From WJLY01 sp964562405 (lineage in GTDB: Bacteria > Joyebacterota > Joyebacteria > Joyebacterales > Joyebacteraceae): 31,360 bases of DNA. Shown here piece after piece: positions 24,601-31,360 of the stretch; the first letter of the stretch is position 1; every line of letters starts with the position of its first letter. The position numbers were made by a program, and so were the translations under genes. Below the pieces are notes generated by a model that was not told the origin of the DNA, did no database searches, and saw nothing but the letters and a program-made list of their open reading frames with translations. The stretch spans positions 1 to 31,360 of the forward strand of contig CAZLTC010000029.1 of the NCBI GenBank assembly GCA_964562405.1, given 5' to 3'.

Positions 24601-25438
24601 CTACCAGTACCAGGACGTGGCGTTCACCTACTCGATGACGATGGGCATCGAGAACCCGACCCAGACCTACGGCATCCAGTACCTGTACAACAGCACGTAC
24701 GACCCGAACGCTGAATCGCTGGCGGACGGGTTCGCCGTCAAGTTCACGACGGAACCGCCCGACTCGCCCGATCTGTGGCTGGTCGTCGATGACATCACCG
24801 TCGACGATTCCGCCGCCGGCAACGGCGACGGCGTCATCCAGCCAGGCGAGACGGTCGATCTGATCGTCACCATAGGCAACCGTCTCGGAACCACGGCTTC
24901 CGCCGTCTCGGCGACGATCACGACGAGCGACGCCGACGCCGAGATCGTCGAGGGCGCCTCATCGTTCGGCGACATACCCGGGAGCGCCTCCGCCGACAAC
25001 TCGGCCTCGCCGTTCACGGTCACGGTGAGCCCGATACCGACCGGTGACACGATCGAGTTCGAGATCGCCATGTCGACCGGAGCGCGCTACGTCACGACCG
25101 ACGTCGTCACAGTGGACGTCGACCTCACGCAGACCGGCATCGAGGAGGGCGAGCTGCCCCTGGCTCTCGCCCTGAGACAGAACTACCCGAACCCGTTCCG
25201 CTCAGGGACGATCATCGCGTTCGGACTGCCCGCGCCCTCTGACGTGAAGCTCGACATCTATAATGTCGCGGGTCGCAGGGTCACGACCGTTCTCGACGGG
25301 ACGCTGTCCGCCGGGTGGCACACGGCCTCGTGGGATGGGCGTGACTTGAACGGCAACGAGGTGTCGGCCGGAATGTACTTCTATCGCGTTGAGTCAGGCT
25401 CGAGCACGGTCGCCAGGAAGATGATCCTGGTGAGATAA
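21641..25438 (+). CDS. gingipain-family (C25) exported protein lacking the catalytic His, with sorting tail
   Basis: Large secreted protein, about 1265 aa including 33 unknown residues at the second gap. A signal peptide (PFAAALLTSALLAALACPTLAAA) is followed by a C25 propeptide-like region (about 45-240), then a C25 domain (about 245-570) with RYVIITNDTYYSSILPLAEW and YVLLVGDTEQTP. The catalytic Cys471 is present (SATCGTGSY), but the His of the usual GHG motif is Gln441 (YRGQGVSNWW), so peptidase activity is doubtful. Downstream come two repeat domains marked by GDGVLEPGE and GDGVIQPGE, and between them a beta-sandwich with LPFAFRYYGSDY. The FlgD-like sorting domain (LRQNYPNPFRSGT ... WDGRDLNGNEVSAGMYFYRV) ends it. 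AAGGAGG precedes the ATG. The reading frame continues across the gap, but the true length is unknown. Confidence 0.85.
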   Translation: MPVKATHVRVRPFAAALLTSALLAALACPTLAAADGPYPVEGAAAVEFNVLDSTQARTLVEIVLPDLESSSIVLDGTEFDVLGVPGGSPYGEPGHPMLQVAATLIAVPPAAGVTMRVLEEESYTRSGYKLAPVPTPGEEREAQLVLDATAYSQNRFLPENAVSTDQPAIMRDCRVVPLRIYPVRYNAATGEVSVLKRAVVEFEYGAGEVVNALRTERSPARSFRQIYENSIANYEPQRAGYEDDGRGRYVIITNDTYYSSILPLAEWKHMRGMEVEIAKLSVIGSSASQIKTYLQNAYNTWNSPPEYVLLVGDTEQTPTGSEGDDYYAKLAGSDYLVDVNIGRLSCDNVTQCQLIVAKTLGYKRTPDMSDPDWFKSACLIIRDDYDESDATYYEDTWHAYDLMEAAGFAQIDTLFRKHNADYDDVYASVADGRVFVNYRGQGVSNWWSPFDCDPNQTSPGFKLPVVMSATCGTGSYWYDGYPCENWMRAGTVANPKGSVGFCGTYEIVSHGAYLRSCVNQNFYNAIFNLRTYRLAPALNNGKLAVYQLYGDQDEYQGWSAQGDPELDIWTDTPAYLDVTHAETVPTGFSNLVVSVETGGXXXXXXXXXXXXXXXXXXXXXXXXXXXXXXXXXXSLVDSTDTYGSIPSSSTVTNPDPFEFTVAADCPDGHDLQFTMSVSDAGRSTWIVLVPDITVAAADLSYSGTVVDDGGSWGDGDGVLEPGETAWVTVTLDNDGAIGLDGVAGVLSTSDSYVAVTDGVGHFGELTSGGSATCTANAFRVSVSPGAPPGHQALFTLTATGEAETYTHVEDVGFSLALGGTASAGPTGPDTYGYYAYDETDVASGQAPTYSWVELVGTGTKIAAITDQDAQTAVLSLPFAFRYYGSDYTQVSVCSNGFLAMGSEDYRLGDNDGIPSTHGPDAMIAPFWDDLDPSDSGDVYEWYDSANHRYIVQFDACVHYGGANPETFEAILYDPSYYPTGTGDGIIVYQYQDVAFTYSMTMGIENPTQTYGIQYLYNSTYDPNAESLADGFAVKFTTEPPDSPDLWLVVDDITVDDSAAGNGDGVIQPGETVDLIVTIGNRLGTTASAVSATITTSDADAEIVEGASSFGDIPGSASADNSASPFTVTVSPIPTGDTIEFEIAMSTGARYVTTDVVTVDVDLTQTGIEEGELPLALALRQNYPNPFRSGTIIAFGLPAPSDVKLDIYNVAGRRVTTVLDGTLSAGWHTASWDGRDLNGNEVSAGMYFYRVESGSSTVARKMILVR
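23440..23539. other. assembly gap (100 N) inside the C25-like gene
   Basis: Exactly 100 N inside the gene, at the end of the C25 domain. With this placeholder length both sides happen to share a frame, which does not prove the gene is intact. A repeated beta-domain sequence is a plausible cause of the assembly break. Confidence 0.98.
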
Positions 25439-25463
25439 CAACGCTCCCGAGAAGGAGCCCGCA

Positions 25464-27614
25464 ATGAAGCGCGCGATGAGTCCACAAGCTGCCTCCGCTG
25501 GCTGGACAGCGAGGGCCGCCACGGGCGCGGTGCTGCTGCTCGCGGCGTTCGCGACGGCTTCGGCATCAACGCTGGCCTGGAACGTCACCATCGACGAGAC
25601 CCGGCAGTGCCCCTTCTCGGCGCTCGTCGAGGTTACGGACGCGGAAGGGATCAGGCACTTCGTGCCCGCGGAGGGCGAGGCCTTCTTCGTGTCCGACCTT
25701 GGCCTCGTCGTCTCTGTTCAGGATCCCGAGACGTCCGCGCTTCCATCGCGGGTCGTGGTCATGGACCTGGACGGACGGCAGGTGTGGTTCCGCGAGGCGA
25801 GATCGCTGACCTCCCCCACCATCTCCGATGACGGCCGCGCGTTCGCATACCTGGAGGCCGAAGGCATCTCCGTAATCGACCTGGTCTCATTCTCGGTAAC
25901 GTCCGCCCCGAGGCTTGCGCCGTTCGCGGTATCGGGCGACGGGCGGGTCGCCGGAGCCAGGGCGGACGCGTCGGGAGCGTTCGAGCTGGTGCTGGTGGAT
26001 GCCGAGGGGCGGTGCTCCAGCTTCCGGATCGAGAGACGCGCGGTCGATGTCGCGTTCGACGAAGACGGAACGGTGCTCGCCCTGACGAGGGCATCACTCC
26101 TGAGGCTCGGCGAACACGGTGACTGGTCGACGTTGTTCGCGGCGCCGGGCGGCGCCGAGCTTCGCAACCTCGATGTGTCCGATGCCGGCATCACGGTCAG
26201 CGCGCGTTCGCTCGACGGTGCAATGGAGGCAACGAGGCTCTTCGTGCTGTCCGGAGATGGCGACATCCTGCGCTCGGAGATCAGCGGCTCACGGCCGAGG
26301 CCAGCAAGCCTGTCCGTCCGCGCTCCAGACGGACGCGGCATCCCATGGCCGCTCGCTCCTGACGCGCAGCACTCGGTAGGCAACACCTACGGCGAATTCC
26401 AGTACTACGGCGGCGCCCCCTACCTGCACCCTGGAGTTGACGTGATGGGCGCGCCGGGCCAGGCGGTCTACGCGGTCGCGCCCGGCGTGGTGAAGGCCAT
26501 CCTGACGACGTCCGGCCAGTGGCACTGGCGCGTAGCCATCGCCGACTCGGCGACCTCCGGTACGAGCACGGGCTACCTCTACGCCCATCTGGACCAGCCG
26601 ACGATAGTGCCTGGCATCGGCGACACCGTCGAGACCGGCGAGTACATAGGCGACCTCGTCGCTTGGCCGGTCGCGGGCTTCAACCACTGCCACTTCGCCA
26701 GGATCGAGGACCAGGGCATACAGTGGTACGGAAACTGGCTCGCCACGGACAATCCGCACACCGACTTCGACTCCATGACGGAGACCTCTCCGCCAGTCTT
26801 CGAGCCTGCCAGGGGCTCCGACCTCCTGGCATTCTGCACCGACCAGACCTCAACGTACCTCGAGCCGGACGCGTTGTCGGGCCGCGTCGACATCGTGGCG
26901 CACGTCGGCGACACGATAGAGTCGGGCTGGGTATGCTCTGTCCAGAAGATCCGCTACACGATCTACCCCGTCGGCCACCCCGGCTCCCCCGTGGTCGACG
27001 ACAGGCTGGCGGTGAACTTCGACATGGCACTCGACACGTACTCCGGAGGACCGATAGACCCATTCCTGGTGGGCCTTCTCTACAAGCGGGACGCCACCTG
27101 TTGGACGCAGGGCGACTATGACTACCGCGAGTTCTACCACATCATCACGAACTCAGACGGGAACGACGTGTATGAGACGTCTGACCTGACGGAGGCGTGG
27201 GACACCGCGGCCATTCCGGACGCCGACTACTTGATCCGCGTGACCGCTACCGACGCCGCCGGCAACGCGGCCTCCGACTCGATGACGGTCACGACGGACA
27301 ACGGTAACGCCTCGGGCGTGCCTGAGGCCGAGGCTTCGTTCGCATCGCTCGACCGTCCCTTCCCGAACCCCGCGAGTGGCCCCGTGACGCTGGCCTACTC
27401 CCTGCCTTCCGCGGTGAGCGTGCAGCTCTCGGTCTATGCTCCGTCCGGGAGACTTGTCAGAGACCTGATAGACAGTGCGATGCCTCCCGGCCGCCACGCG
27501 GTGGAGTGGGATCTCGCCGACGAGAATGGTCGGCCCGTCGGTTCGGGACTTTATCTCGTGATGCTGAGGGCCGGCGAAGCGGTGTCTCGGCGCGCGATCG
27601 TCGTTGCGCCGTAG
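25464..27614 (+). CDS. exported M23 metallopeptidase with C-terminal sorting domain
   Basis: A 716-aa secreted protein. The signal peptide is AVLLLAAFATASAS. A beta-propeller-like N-terminal half (about 40-290) shows repeated strands such as VVVMDLDGRQVWF and FELVLVDAEGR. The M23/LytM peptidase domain (about 310-435) follows: His322 and Asp326 in HPGVDVMGAPGQAVYAV, YAHLD, and His408/His410 in NHCHFAR, the full zinc and catalytic set. M23 enzymes cut peptidoglycan cross-bridges or Gly-rich proteins. Next is an Ig-like region (about 490-620), then a FlgD-like sorting domain (FPNPASGPVTLAYSLP ... GRPVGSGLYLV). The start ATG follows AAGGAG at 7 nt, 25 nt after the C25-like gene, so the two are probably co-transcribed. 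The target substrate is unknown. Confidence 0.87.
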   Translation: MKRAMSPQAASAGWTARAATGAVLLLAAFATASASTLAWNVTIDETRQCPFSALVEVTDAEGIRHFVPAEGEAFFVSDLGLVVSVQDPETSALPSRVVVMDLDGRQVWFREARSLTSPTISDDGRAFAYLEAEGISVIDLVSFSVTSAPRLAPFAVSGDGRVAGARADASGAFELVLVDAEGRCSSFRIERRAVDVAFDEDGTVLALTRASLLRLGEHGDWSTLFAAPGGAELRNLDVSDAGITVSARSLDGAMEATRLFVLSGDGDILRSEISGSRPRPASLSVRAPDGRGIPWPLAPDAQHSVGNTYGEFQYYGGAPYLHPGVDVMGAPGQAVYAVAPGVVKAILTTSGQWHWRVAIADSATSGTSTGYLYAHLDQPTIVPGIGDTVETGEYIGDLVAWPVAGFNHCHFARIEDQGIQWYGNWLATDNPHTDFDSMTETSPPVFEPARGSDLLAFCTDQTSTYLEPDALSGRVDIVAHVGDTIESGWVCSVQKIRYTIYPVGHPGSPVVDDRLAVNFDMALDTYSGGPIDPFLVGLLYKRDATCWTQGDYDYREFYHIITNSDGNDVYETSDLTEAWDTAAIPDADYLIRVTATDAAGNAASDSMTVTTDNGNASGVPEAEASFASLDRPFPNPASGPVTLAYSLPSAVSVQLSVYAPSGRLVRDLIDSAMPPGRHAVEWDLADENGRPVGSGLYLVMLRAGEAVSRRAIVVAP

Positions 27615-27636
27615 GAGGCCAGGTTCCGGGCCTCCT
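27613..27636 (+). terminator. hairpin at the end of the M23 gene
   Basis: AGGAGGCC and GGCCTCCT form a perfect 8-bp stem with an 8-nt loop, beginning within the stop codon. It is followed by TC only. It is likely the terminator of the peptidase operon. Confidence 0.55.
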
Positions 27637-27687
27637 TCACCCCGGAGCTCATGACGGACGCGGCAGGGAGACGGGTTTCACAACGTG

Positions 27688-27715
27688 CGGCCCCGGGATG
27701 ATCCCCCCGGGGCCG
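27688..27715. terminator. strong hairpin between convergent peptidase genes
   Basis: CGGCCCCGGG and CCCGGGGCCG form a perfect 10-bp stem with an 8-nt loop, followed by TTCCT on the plus strand. It sits in the gap between converging genes and may act in either direction. Confidence 0.6.
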
Positions 27716-27732
27716 TTCCTCGTATGAACAGA

Positions 27733-27761
27733 GAGGTCCCCGCGCCAGGCGCGGGGACCTC
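27733..27761. terminator. very strong hairpin near the end of the minus-strand C25 gene
   Basis: GAGGTCCCCGCGC and GCGCGGGGACCTC form a perfect 13-bp stem with a 3-nt loop, 31 nt beyond the stop codon of the minus-strand peptidase. On the minus strand it is followed by TCTGTT. It is likely the terminator of that gene. Confidence 0.65.
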
Positions 27762-27792
27762 GCGATCACATCCGCAGGGAAGACCCCCGCGT

Positions 27793-30700
27793 CTACTTCA
27801 GCAGCACCATCCTCCCGCCGAGGACACGACCAGCGGCCTCGAGACGGTAGATGTACACGCCGGAAGCGACATCGCTGCCGGAGTCGCTCTTGCCATCCCA
27901 GCGGACTTCCTGCGGACCCGCAGCGCGGACTCCGTCGACGAGCGTTCTCACGAGCCTGCCGGCGGTGTCGTAGATCGAGACCTTCACGGGTCCCTCGCCC
28001 GGCAGTGCAAAGGCTATCCGGGTTGACGGGTTGAATGGGTTCGGGTAGTTGCCGTAAAGCACCGACACCCTCGGGACGCCGTCCTGAATGCCCGTAGCTT
28101 GGACGTGCAGCGCCACCGGCACCGTGATGCGACCGCCGCCGTTCGAGTCTATGTGGAGGTTCGCGTAGTAGTCACCTTCCGGAAGACCTGTTGCGTCGGC
28201 CGTGATGAGGATCTGATCGGCGTCACCGGAGTCCACGTCACCGGTGATCGGGTCGGCCGTCAGCCAGGTCACCGGCTGATAGATCGAGAACTCCGCGTTG
28301 CTCACGTCGTCGATCGACGGGGTCGTGAGCCCGGTCACGCGGACCAGGCAGTCGTTCGATACCGGCGCATCGACGAGCCACGGGTAGATGCCGTCGTTCT
28401 CGGTCGAACCGGAGATCGAGCTCCAGGTGCTTCCGCCATCCGTCGAGCAGTCGAGCGCGACGTAGTCGAGCGTGCCGGTCGAGGTCCAGGCGATGTTGTG
28501 CGACTCGTCCACGCCCCAAACCTCGCCTCCGTTGGGCGCTACGAGAGTCACCGTCGGTCCGGCGGGCGGAGCGATGGTCGCAGTACCGGTCACCGTGTGC
28601 GGAGCGGAACCCCAACCGTCGCCGTCGATCGTGTAGTCGACATCGAGGTCACCCGTGAAACCTGAGCCCACGGCGAGAGTCACCGTGGCCACTGCCGACT
28701 CCCCGGGGTATATGACGTTCGTGCCACCGCCCGTCCAATCCACGCTTGCTCCGTCGCCCGTCGTGCCGTCCCAAGTGAGCCTCCGCGACGAGACCTGGAA
28801 GTTGGTGGATGCCGTGACGTTCACGCCGGGCGGGAAGTCGAGGTTGACGGCTTCAATCCACTCGTCGTCCGTGCTTCCGTTGTACAACGAGAAGATGAAA
28901 TCCGCGGTCGCGCCGGGCTCGTAGTTGGTCGGACTCGACGTGACGGTCGAACCGGAGAGGTCCCTTGGCGCGCTCGCGTCGACGATCTCGATGTCGTAGT
29001 GAAGTATCGAGAGGGGCTCACCCGTATTCCCGACGGACAGCGACACGCCCTCGGACTCGTCGGGCTCGAGCACGAAGTCGAAGTACGCGGGCGATGCCTC
29101 GATGCTCGGGACGTAGGCCTGTCCGACGTGCGTCGTCCCGAAGGAGGGGATCGCGTTGAACGACGTCACCGTGACCATGAGGTCCACGTCCGTGGGGGGA
29201 GTTGCCGTGACGTCGATCACGGCGTCACCCGACGCGTTCGTGAATGCGGAGCCATACAGCACTCCGTTGTAGTAGAGGGCACAGAGCGCTCCCTCAACCC
29301 CTGATACCGAGACGTCGAACGTCGACGCGGTTGGATCTATGTAATCATCGTGGCTGACCGACAGCGCCGTCGGCGTGTCTGTCCTGACCCTGAGAGACGG
29401 GTCACCGAAGATGTGCCACGTCTTGAACATGTTGATGCCGTCAGAGCCGTACTCGTCCATCATCTGGCAGCTGCCGTTGTACGACAGGCCGCCAAACGTG
29501 CGCTTGGCACCCGCCACGAGCAGGTCGACCATCTCGTCCTGCGCGCACATCGGCGAGTCCCACGACTGGTTGATCGACGACATGTAGGTCCCGATGGCAC
29601 CGGCCGGTTCGCTCCCGTTGGTCGCGCGCATCCAGGCCTCTGCAAAGCACGTAGTGCTCGTGAACTGCCCGTTGACGCAGGCGACGCTCCAGATGAACGG
29701 CAGCATGTTGTCGTTGGTGAGGGCGTTGACGTTCGTGCTGGAGAACCCCGATGAGCTCCAGCTCGTTACCGATCCGTGCCCGCAATAGGTCACGATGCTG
29801 CGGCCGTTGTTCAACGCATTGGACACTGTGGTGGCGTTGCCGGTCGGGTCGTAGATCTGGTCGACCTCGGTGTACGTGAACCCGAGCAGATCCGCCCTGA
29901 TGTTGTCGATGTGCTCATTGTCATACTCGTTGTCGTCGCCTGTTCCCAGGTTCGACGCCACGCCGGTGCCCTTGTGGTACCAGTCGGCGCCCGCCTGCGG
30001 TAGCTTCTCATACTCGACCGATCGGAGGACCTGCGTGTCGACCTGCGACGTGCTCTCGGCGGAGAAACGGCCCACGAAGAGGTCCGGATAGCTGTCCGAG
30101 CCTGCCACGAGCGAGAAGCTCGGGTCCGAGGCGCCGCCCGATGCCGTCAGGGTCGGAACCTGGGCCGCGTCGCCCACCAGCAGCACGAACGCGAGACCGT
30201 TGGTATCGTAGTAGCTCTGGATGTAGTCAGCTATGTTCGCGGCCGTGCCGCCCGCCGTCGTCACGCTCACCATCTCACACGGCACGCCCATCTGCTTCTT
30301 CCACTCGACGAACGGCTCCATGTTGGTCATGAAGCTGTCGTAGCAGATGACGAGCATATTGCCGACCTCGCCCACCGACGTGTAGCGCATTCCGACCGAA
30401 TCGTAGTTGAGAAAGTGGCTCTCGTAGATGGACTCGAACTCCCTCACGATGCCCGCGCCCGGCCTGTGAGTGAGCACGTTGGTAACGCCAGGTCCGACCG
30501 GGACAACCTCGACGACCACATCGTCGTAGACTCTGAGCGTCCGCGTCGCCGGGTTGTACTGGAATGGGTTCACGACGACCACGATGCCTCGTACGTCGCG
30601 CATGATGTAGGGCTCGCGCGTGTAGGCGACGTCGGACGGGTACCACGCGTCGGTCTGATAGATCGGGTCGAACGCGTACCTGACCGTCGCCGGGTCGATG

Positions 30701-31080
30701 TTGCGGGTTATGACTCCCTTGGAGGGCGCCACGCGAATGCCGGGCAGATCGACGTAGTGAGAGGACAGGACCCTGACCTCCATCTCGGCGTCATCAGGGA
30801 TGACGATGCTCCTGGCCACGTCCGGAAGCTCGGGAAGTCCGCGCTCGAGCATGTTGCTCTCGCCGTCGAGTACGATCCGGTCGTACGTCTCACCGTCTAT
30901 GTCTACCGGGATGGTGGTGAAATCGCCCACACGGTACTCGATGACCGTCCGGTCGGCGCTCGAGCCTGGAAGCTCGACCGAGACGCCACGCACTGAAGCG
31001 TCCAGCGTCACGGTCTCAGCCATCGCCACCGACGAAACCAACAGGACGAACGCGAGAACTGCAATGCTCGCTCTGCCCAC
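27793..31080 (-). CDS. gingipain-family (C25) cysteine peptidase with sorting tail
   Basis: Secreted cysteine peptidase, 1095 aa. The signal peptide is SIAVLAFVLLVSSVAMA. A propeptide-like region (about 25-235), with FDPIYQTDAWYPSDVAYTRE and NPFQYNPATRTLRVYDDVVV, precedes the C25 catalytic domain (about 240-570) with FVLLVGDAAQVP. Both catalytic residues are intact: His435 in TYCGHGSVTSW and Cys468 in WSVACVNGQF. Downstream are Ig-like domains, a segment with PNGGEVWGVDESHNIAWTS of the kind found in surface proteins, and a FlgD-like sorting domain (GNYPNPFNPSTRIAFALP ... SGVYIYRLEA). The GTG start has GGAGG 6 nt upstream. Arg/Lys preference, as in true gingipains, cannot be judged. It is monocistronic and convergent to the other C25 gene, of which it is a distant paralogue. 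Confidence 0.9.
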   Translation of the reverse strand: MGRASIAVLAFVLLVSSVAMAETVTLDASVRGVSVELPGSSADRTVIEYRVGDFTTIPVDIDGETYDRIVLDGESNMLERGLPELPDVARSIVIPDDAEMEVRVLSSHYVDLPGIRVAPSKGVITRNIDPATVRYAFDPIYQTDAWYPSDVAYTREPYIMRDVRGIVVVVNPFQYNPATRTLRVYDDVVVEVVPVGPGVTNVLTHRPGAGIVREFESIYESHFLNYDSVGMRYTSVGEVGNMLVICYDSFMTNMEPFVEWKKQMGVPCEMVSVTTAGGTAANIADYIQSYYDTNGLAFVLLVGDAAQVPTLTASGGASDPSFSLVAGSDSYPDLFVGRFSAESTSQVDTQVLRSVEYEKLPQAGADWYHKGTGVASNLGTGDDNEYDNEHIDNIRADLLGFTYTEVDQIYDPTGNATTVSNALNNGRSIVTYCGHGSVTSWSSSGFSSTNVNALTNDNMLPFIWSVACVNGQFTSTTCFAEAWMRATNGSEPAGAIGTYMSSINQSWDSPMCAQDEMVDLLVAGAKRTFGGLSYNGSCQMMDEYGSDGINMFKTWHIFGDPSLRVRTDTPTALSVSHDDYIDPTASTFDVSVSGVEGALCALYYNGVLYGSAFTNASGDAVIDVTATPPTDVDLMVTVTSFNAIPSFGTTHVGQAYVPSIEASPAYFDFVLEPDESEGVSLSVGNTGEPLSILHYDIEIVDASAPRDLSGSTVTSSPTNYEPGATADFIFSLYNGSTDDEWIEAVNLDFPPGVNVTASTNFQVSSRRLTWDGTTGDGASVDWTGGGTNVIYPGESAVATVTLAVGSGFTGDLDVDYTIDGDGWGSAPHTVTGTATIAPPAGPTVTLVAPNGGEVWGVDESHNIAWTSTGTLDYVALDCSTDGGSTWSSISGSTENDGIYPWLVDAPVSNDCLVRVTGLTTPSIDDVSNAEFSIYQPVTWLTADPITGDVDSGDADQILITADATGLPEGDYYANLHIDSNGGGRITVPVALHVQATGIQDGVPRVSVLYGNYPNPFNPSTRIAFALPGEGPVKVSIYDTAGRLVRTLVDGVRAAGPQEVRWDGKSDSGSDVASGVYIYRLEAAGRVLGGRMVLLK

Positions 31081-31233
31081 AACGCACCTCCATCAGAGTG
31101 AGGCTGGGGTAATATTCTCCGTAGCGCGGCGCGAGCCGCTGGAAACTAACCATAACAGCACGCTCAACCCCTCGTCCACGTACCTTTTTGATGCCGGGAC
31201 GCCGATTGAGGTCCTTCTAACCCATCTGCATTT

Positions 31234-31261
31234 ATTATACCACAGACTTGCAACTTGTCAT
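31234..31261 (-). promoter_or_regulatory. promoter of the minus-strand C25 peptidase
   Basis: A perfect -10 TATAAT (31234-31239) and ATGACA (31256-31261, 5/6 of the -35 consensus) are 16 bp apart. The leader to the GTG start is about 147 nt and holds no clear structure. The area is AT-rich against the rest of the window. Confidence 0.75.
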
Positions 31262-31307
31262 TGTAGAAACTTCAACAGGCCCCATGCCAAGGCCACTTTG
31301 TGAGTGA

Positions 31308-31335
31308 GCGCCCCGCGCGGTCGTGCACGGGGCGC
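31308..31335. terminator. hairpin at the window end, probably terminating a gene outside
   Basis: GCGCCCCG and CGGGGCGC form a perfect 8-bp stem with a 12-nt loop, upstream of the C25 promoter. No gene is visible between it and the window edge, so it may end a transcript that starts beyond the window. The remaining bases (31262-31360) show nothing else. Confidence 0.4.
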
Positions 31336-31360
31336 CCCTTGCCTCTCCGGGCTTGATGGC

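Noticed and set aside
1..31360. CRISPR arrays, insertion sequences, phage genes or integration sites
   Set aside because: No repeat-spacer series, transposase or integrase motifs, or direct repeats at the tRNA ends were seen. Base composition is even across the window.

Overview
This window is high-GC, tightly packed bacterial DNA. Two runs of exactly 100 N (21524-21623 and 23440-23539) show it comes from a draft scaffold, probably a metagenome-assembled genome. Three secreted proteins end in a C-terminal domain of the YPNPF / GRRV / AGxHxxxWDG / SGxYxYRL type. This is the FlgD-like or type IX-style sorting tail common in the FCB superphylum and neighbouring candidate phyla (Eisenbacteria, Krumholzibacteriota, Latescibacterota, Zixibacteria and similar). 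I infer an organism of that kind; no marker here fixes the phylum.

Layout. (1) 1-7504, minus strand: a copper/silver-type tripartite efflux operon in the order outer-membrane TolC-like protein, double heavy-metal-binding lipoprotein, CusB-like adaptor, CusA-like pump. It has a promoter with an inverted repeat in its spacer and a roughly 250-nt hairpin-rich leader. A tRNA-Pro with its own strong promoter follows immediately. (2) 7589-12081, minus strand: a housekeeping and cell-wall cluster, smpB, N-acetylmuramoyl-alanine amidase-like, GerM-domain protein, murI, rdgB, mostly with overlapping stop/start codons. Upstream of smpB is a promoter and about 380 nt with strong RNA-fold potential and no convincing protein. 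(3) 12119-13493, plus strand: tRNA-Leu(CAG) with promoter and terminator, then a DUF362 protein. (4) 13610-20343, minus strand: a TetR-controlled RND efflux operon (tetR, TolC, lipoprotein adaptor, AcrB-type pump, PII-like protein), every junction overlapping. (5) 20421-21523, plus strand: an ArsP/YraQ-type permease cut by the first gap. (6) 21641-27614, plus strand: a gingipain-family (C25) protein whose catalytic His is replaced by Gln, then an M23 metallopeptidase with the sorting tail. (7) 27793-31261, minus strand: a C25 peptidase with an intact His/Cys dyad, convergent to (6), with three strong hairpins between.

How it fits together. The first and fourth regions are two complete envelope-spanning export machines, one for monovalent metal (three pump methionines conserved, several CxMHP...CxxCGM modules) and one for an unknown, probably organic, substrate under TetR control with a PII-like accessory. 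The second region couples ribosome rescue (SmpB) to peptidoglycan precursor supply and remodelling and to nucleotide-pool cleaning. The last two regions make exported, probably surface-attached, proteases or pseudo-proteases.

Most notable for follow-up: the unexplained structured RNA upstream of smpB, two enzymes that have lost a key residue (C25 H to Q, amidase H to Q), and the hairpin-rich leader of the metal-efflux operon.
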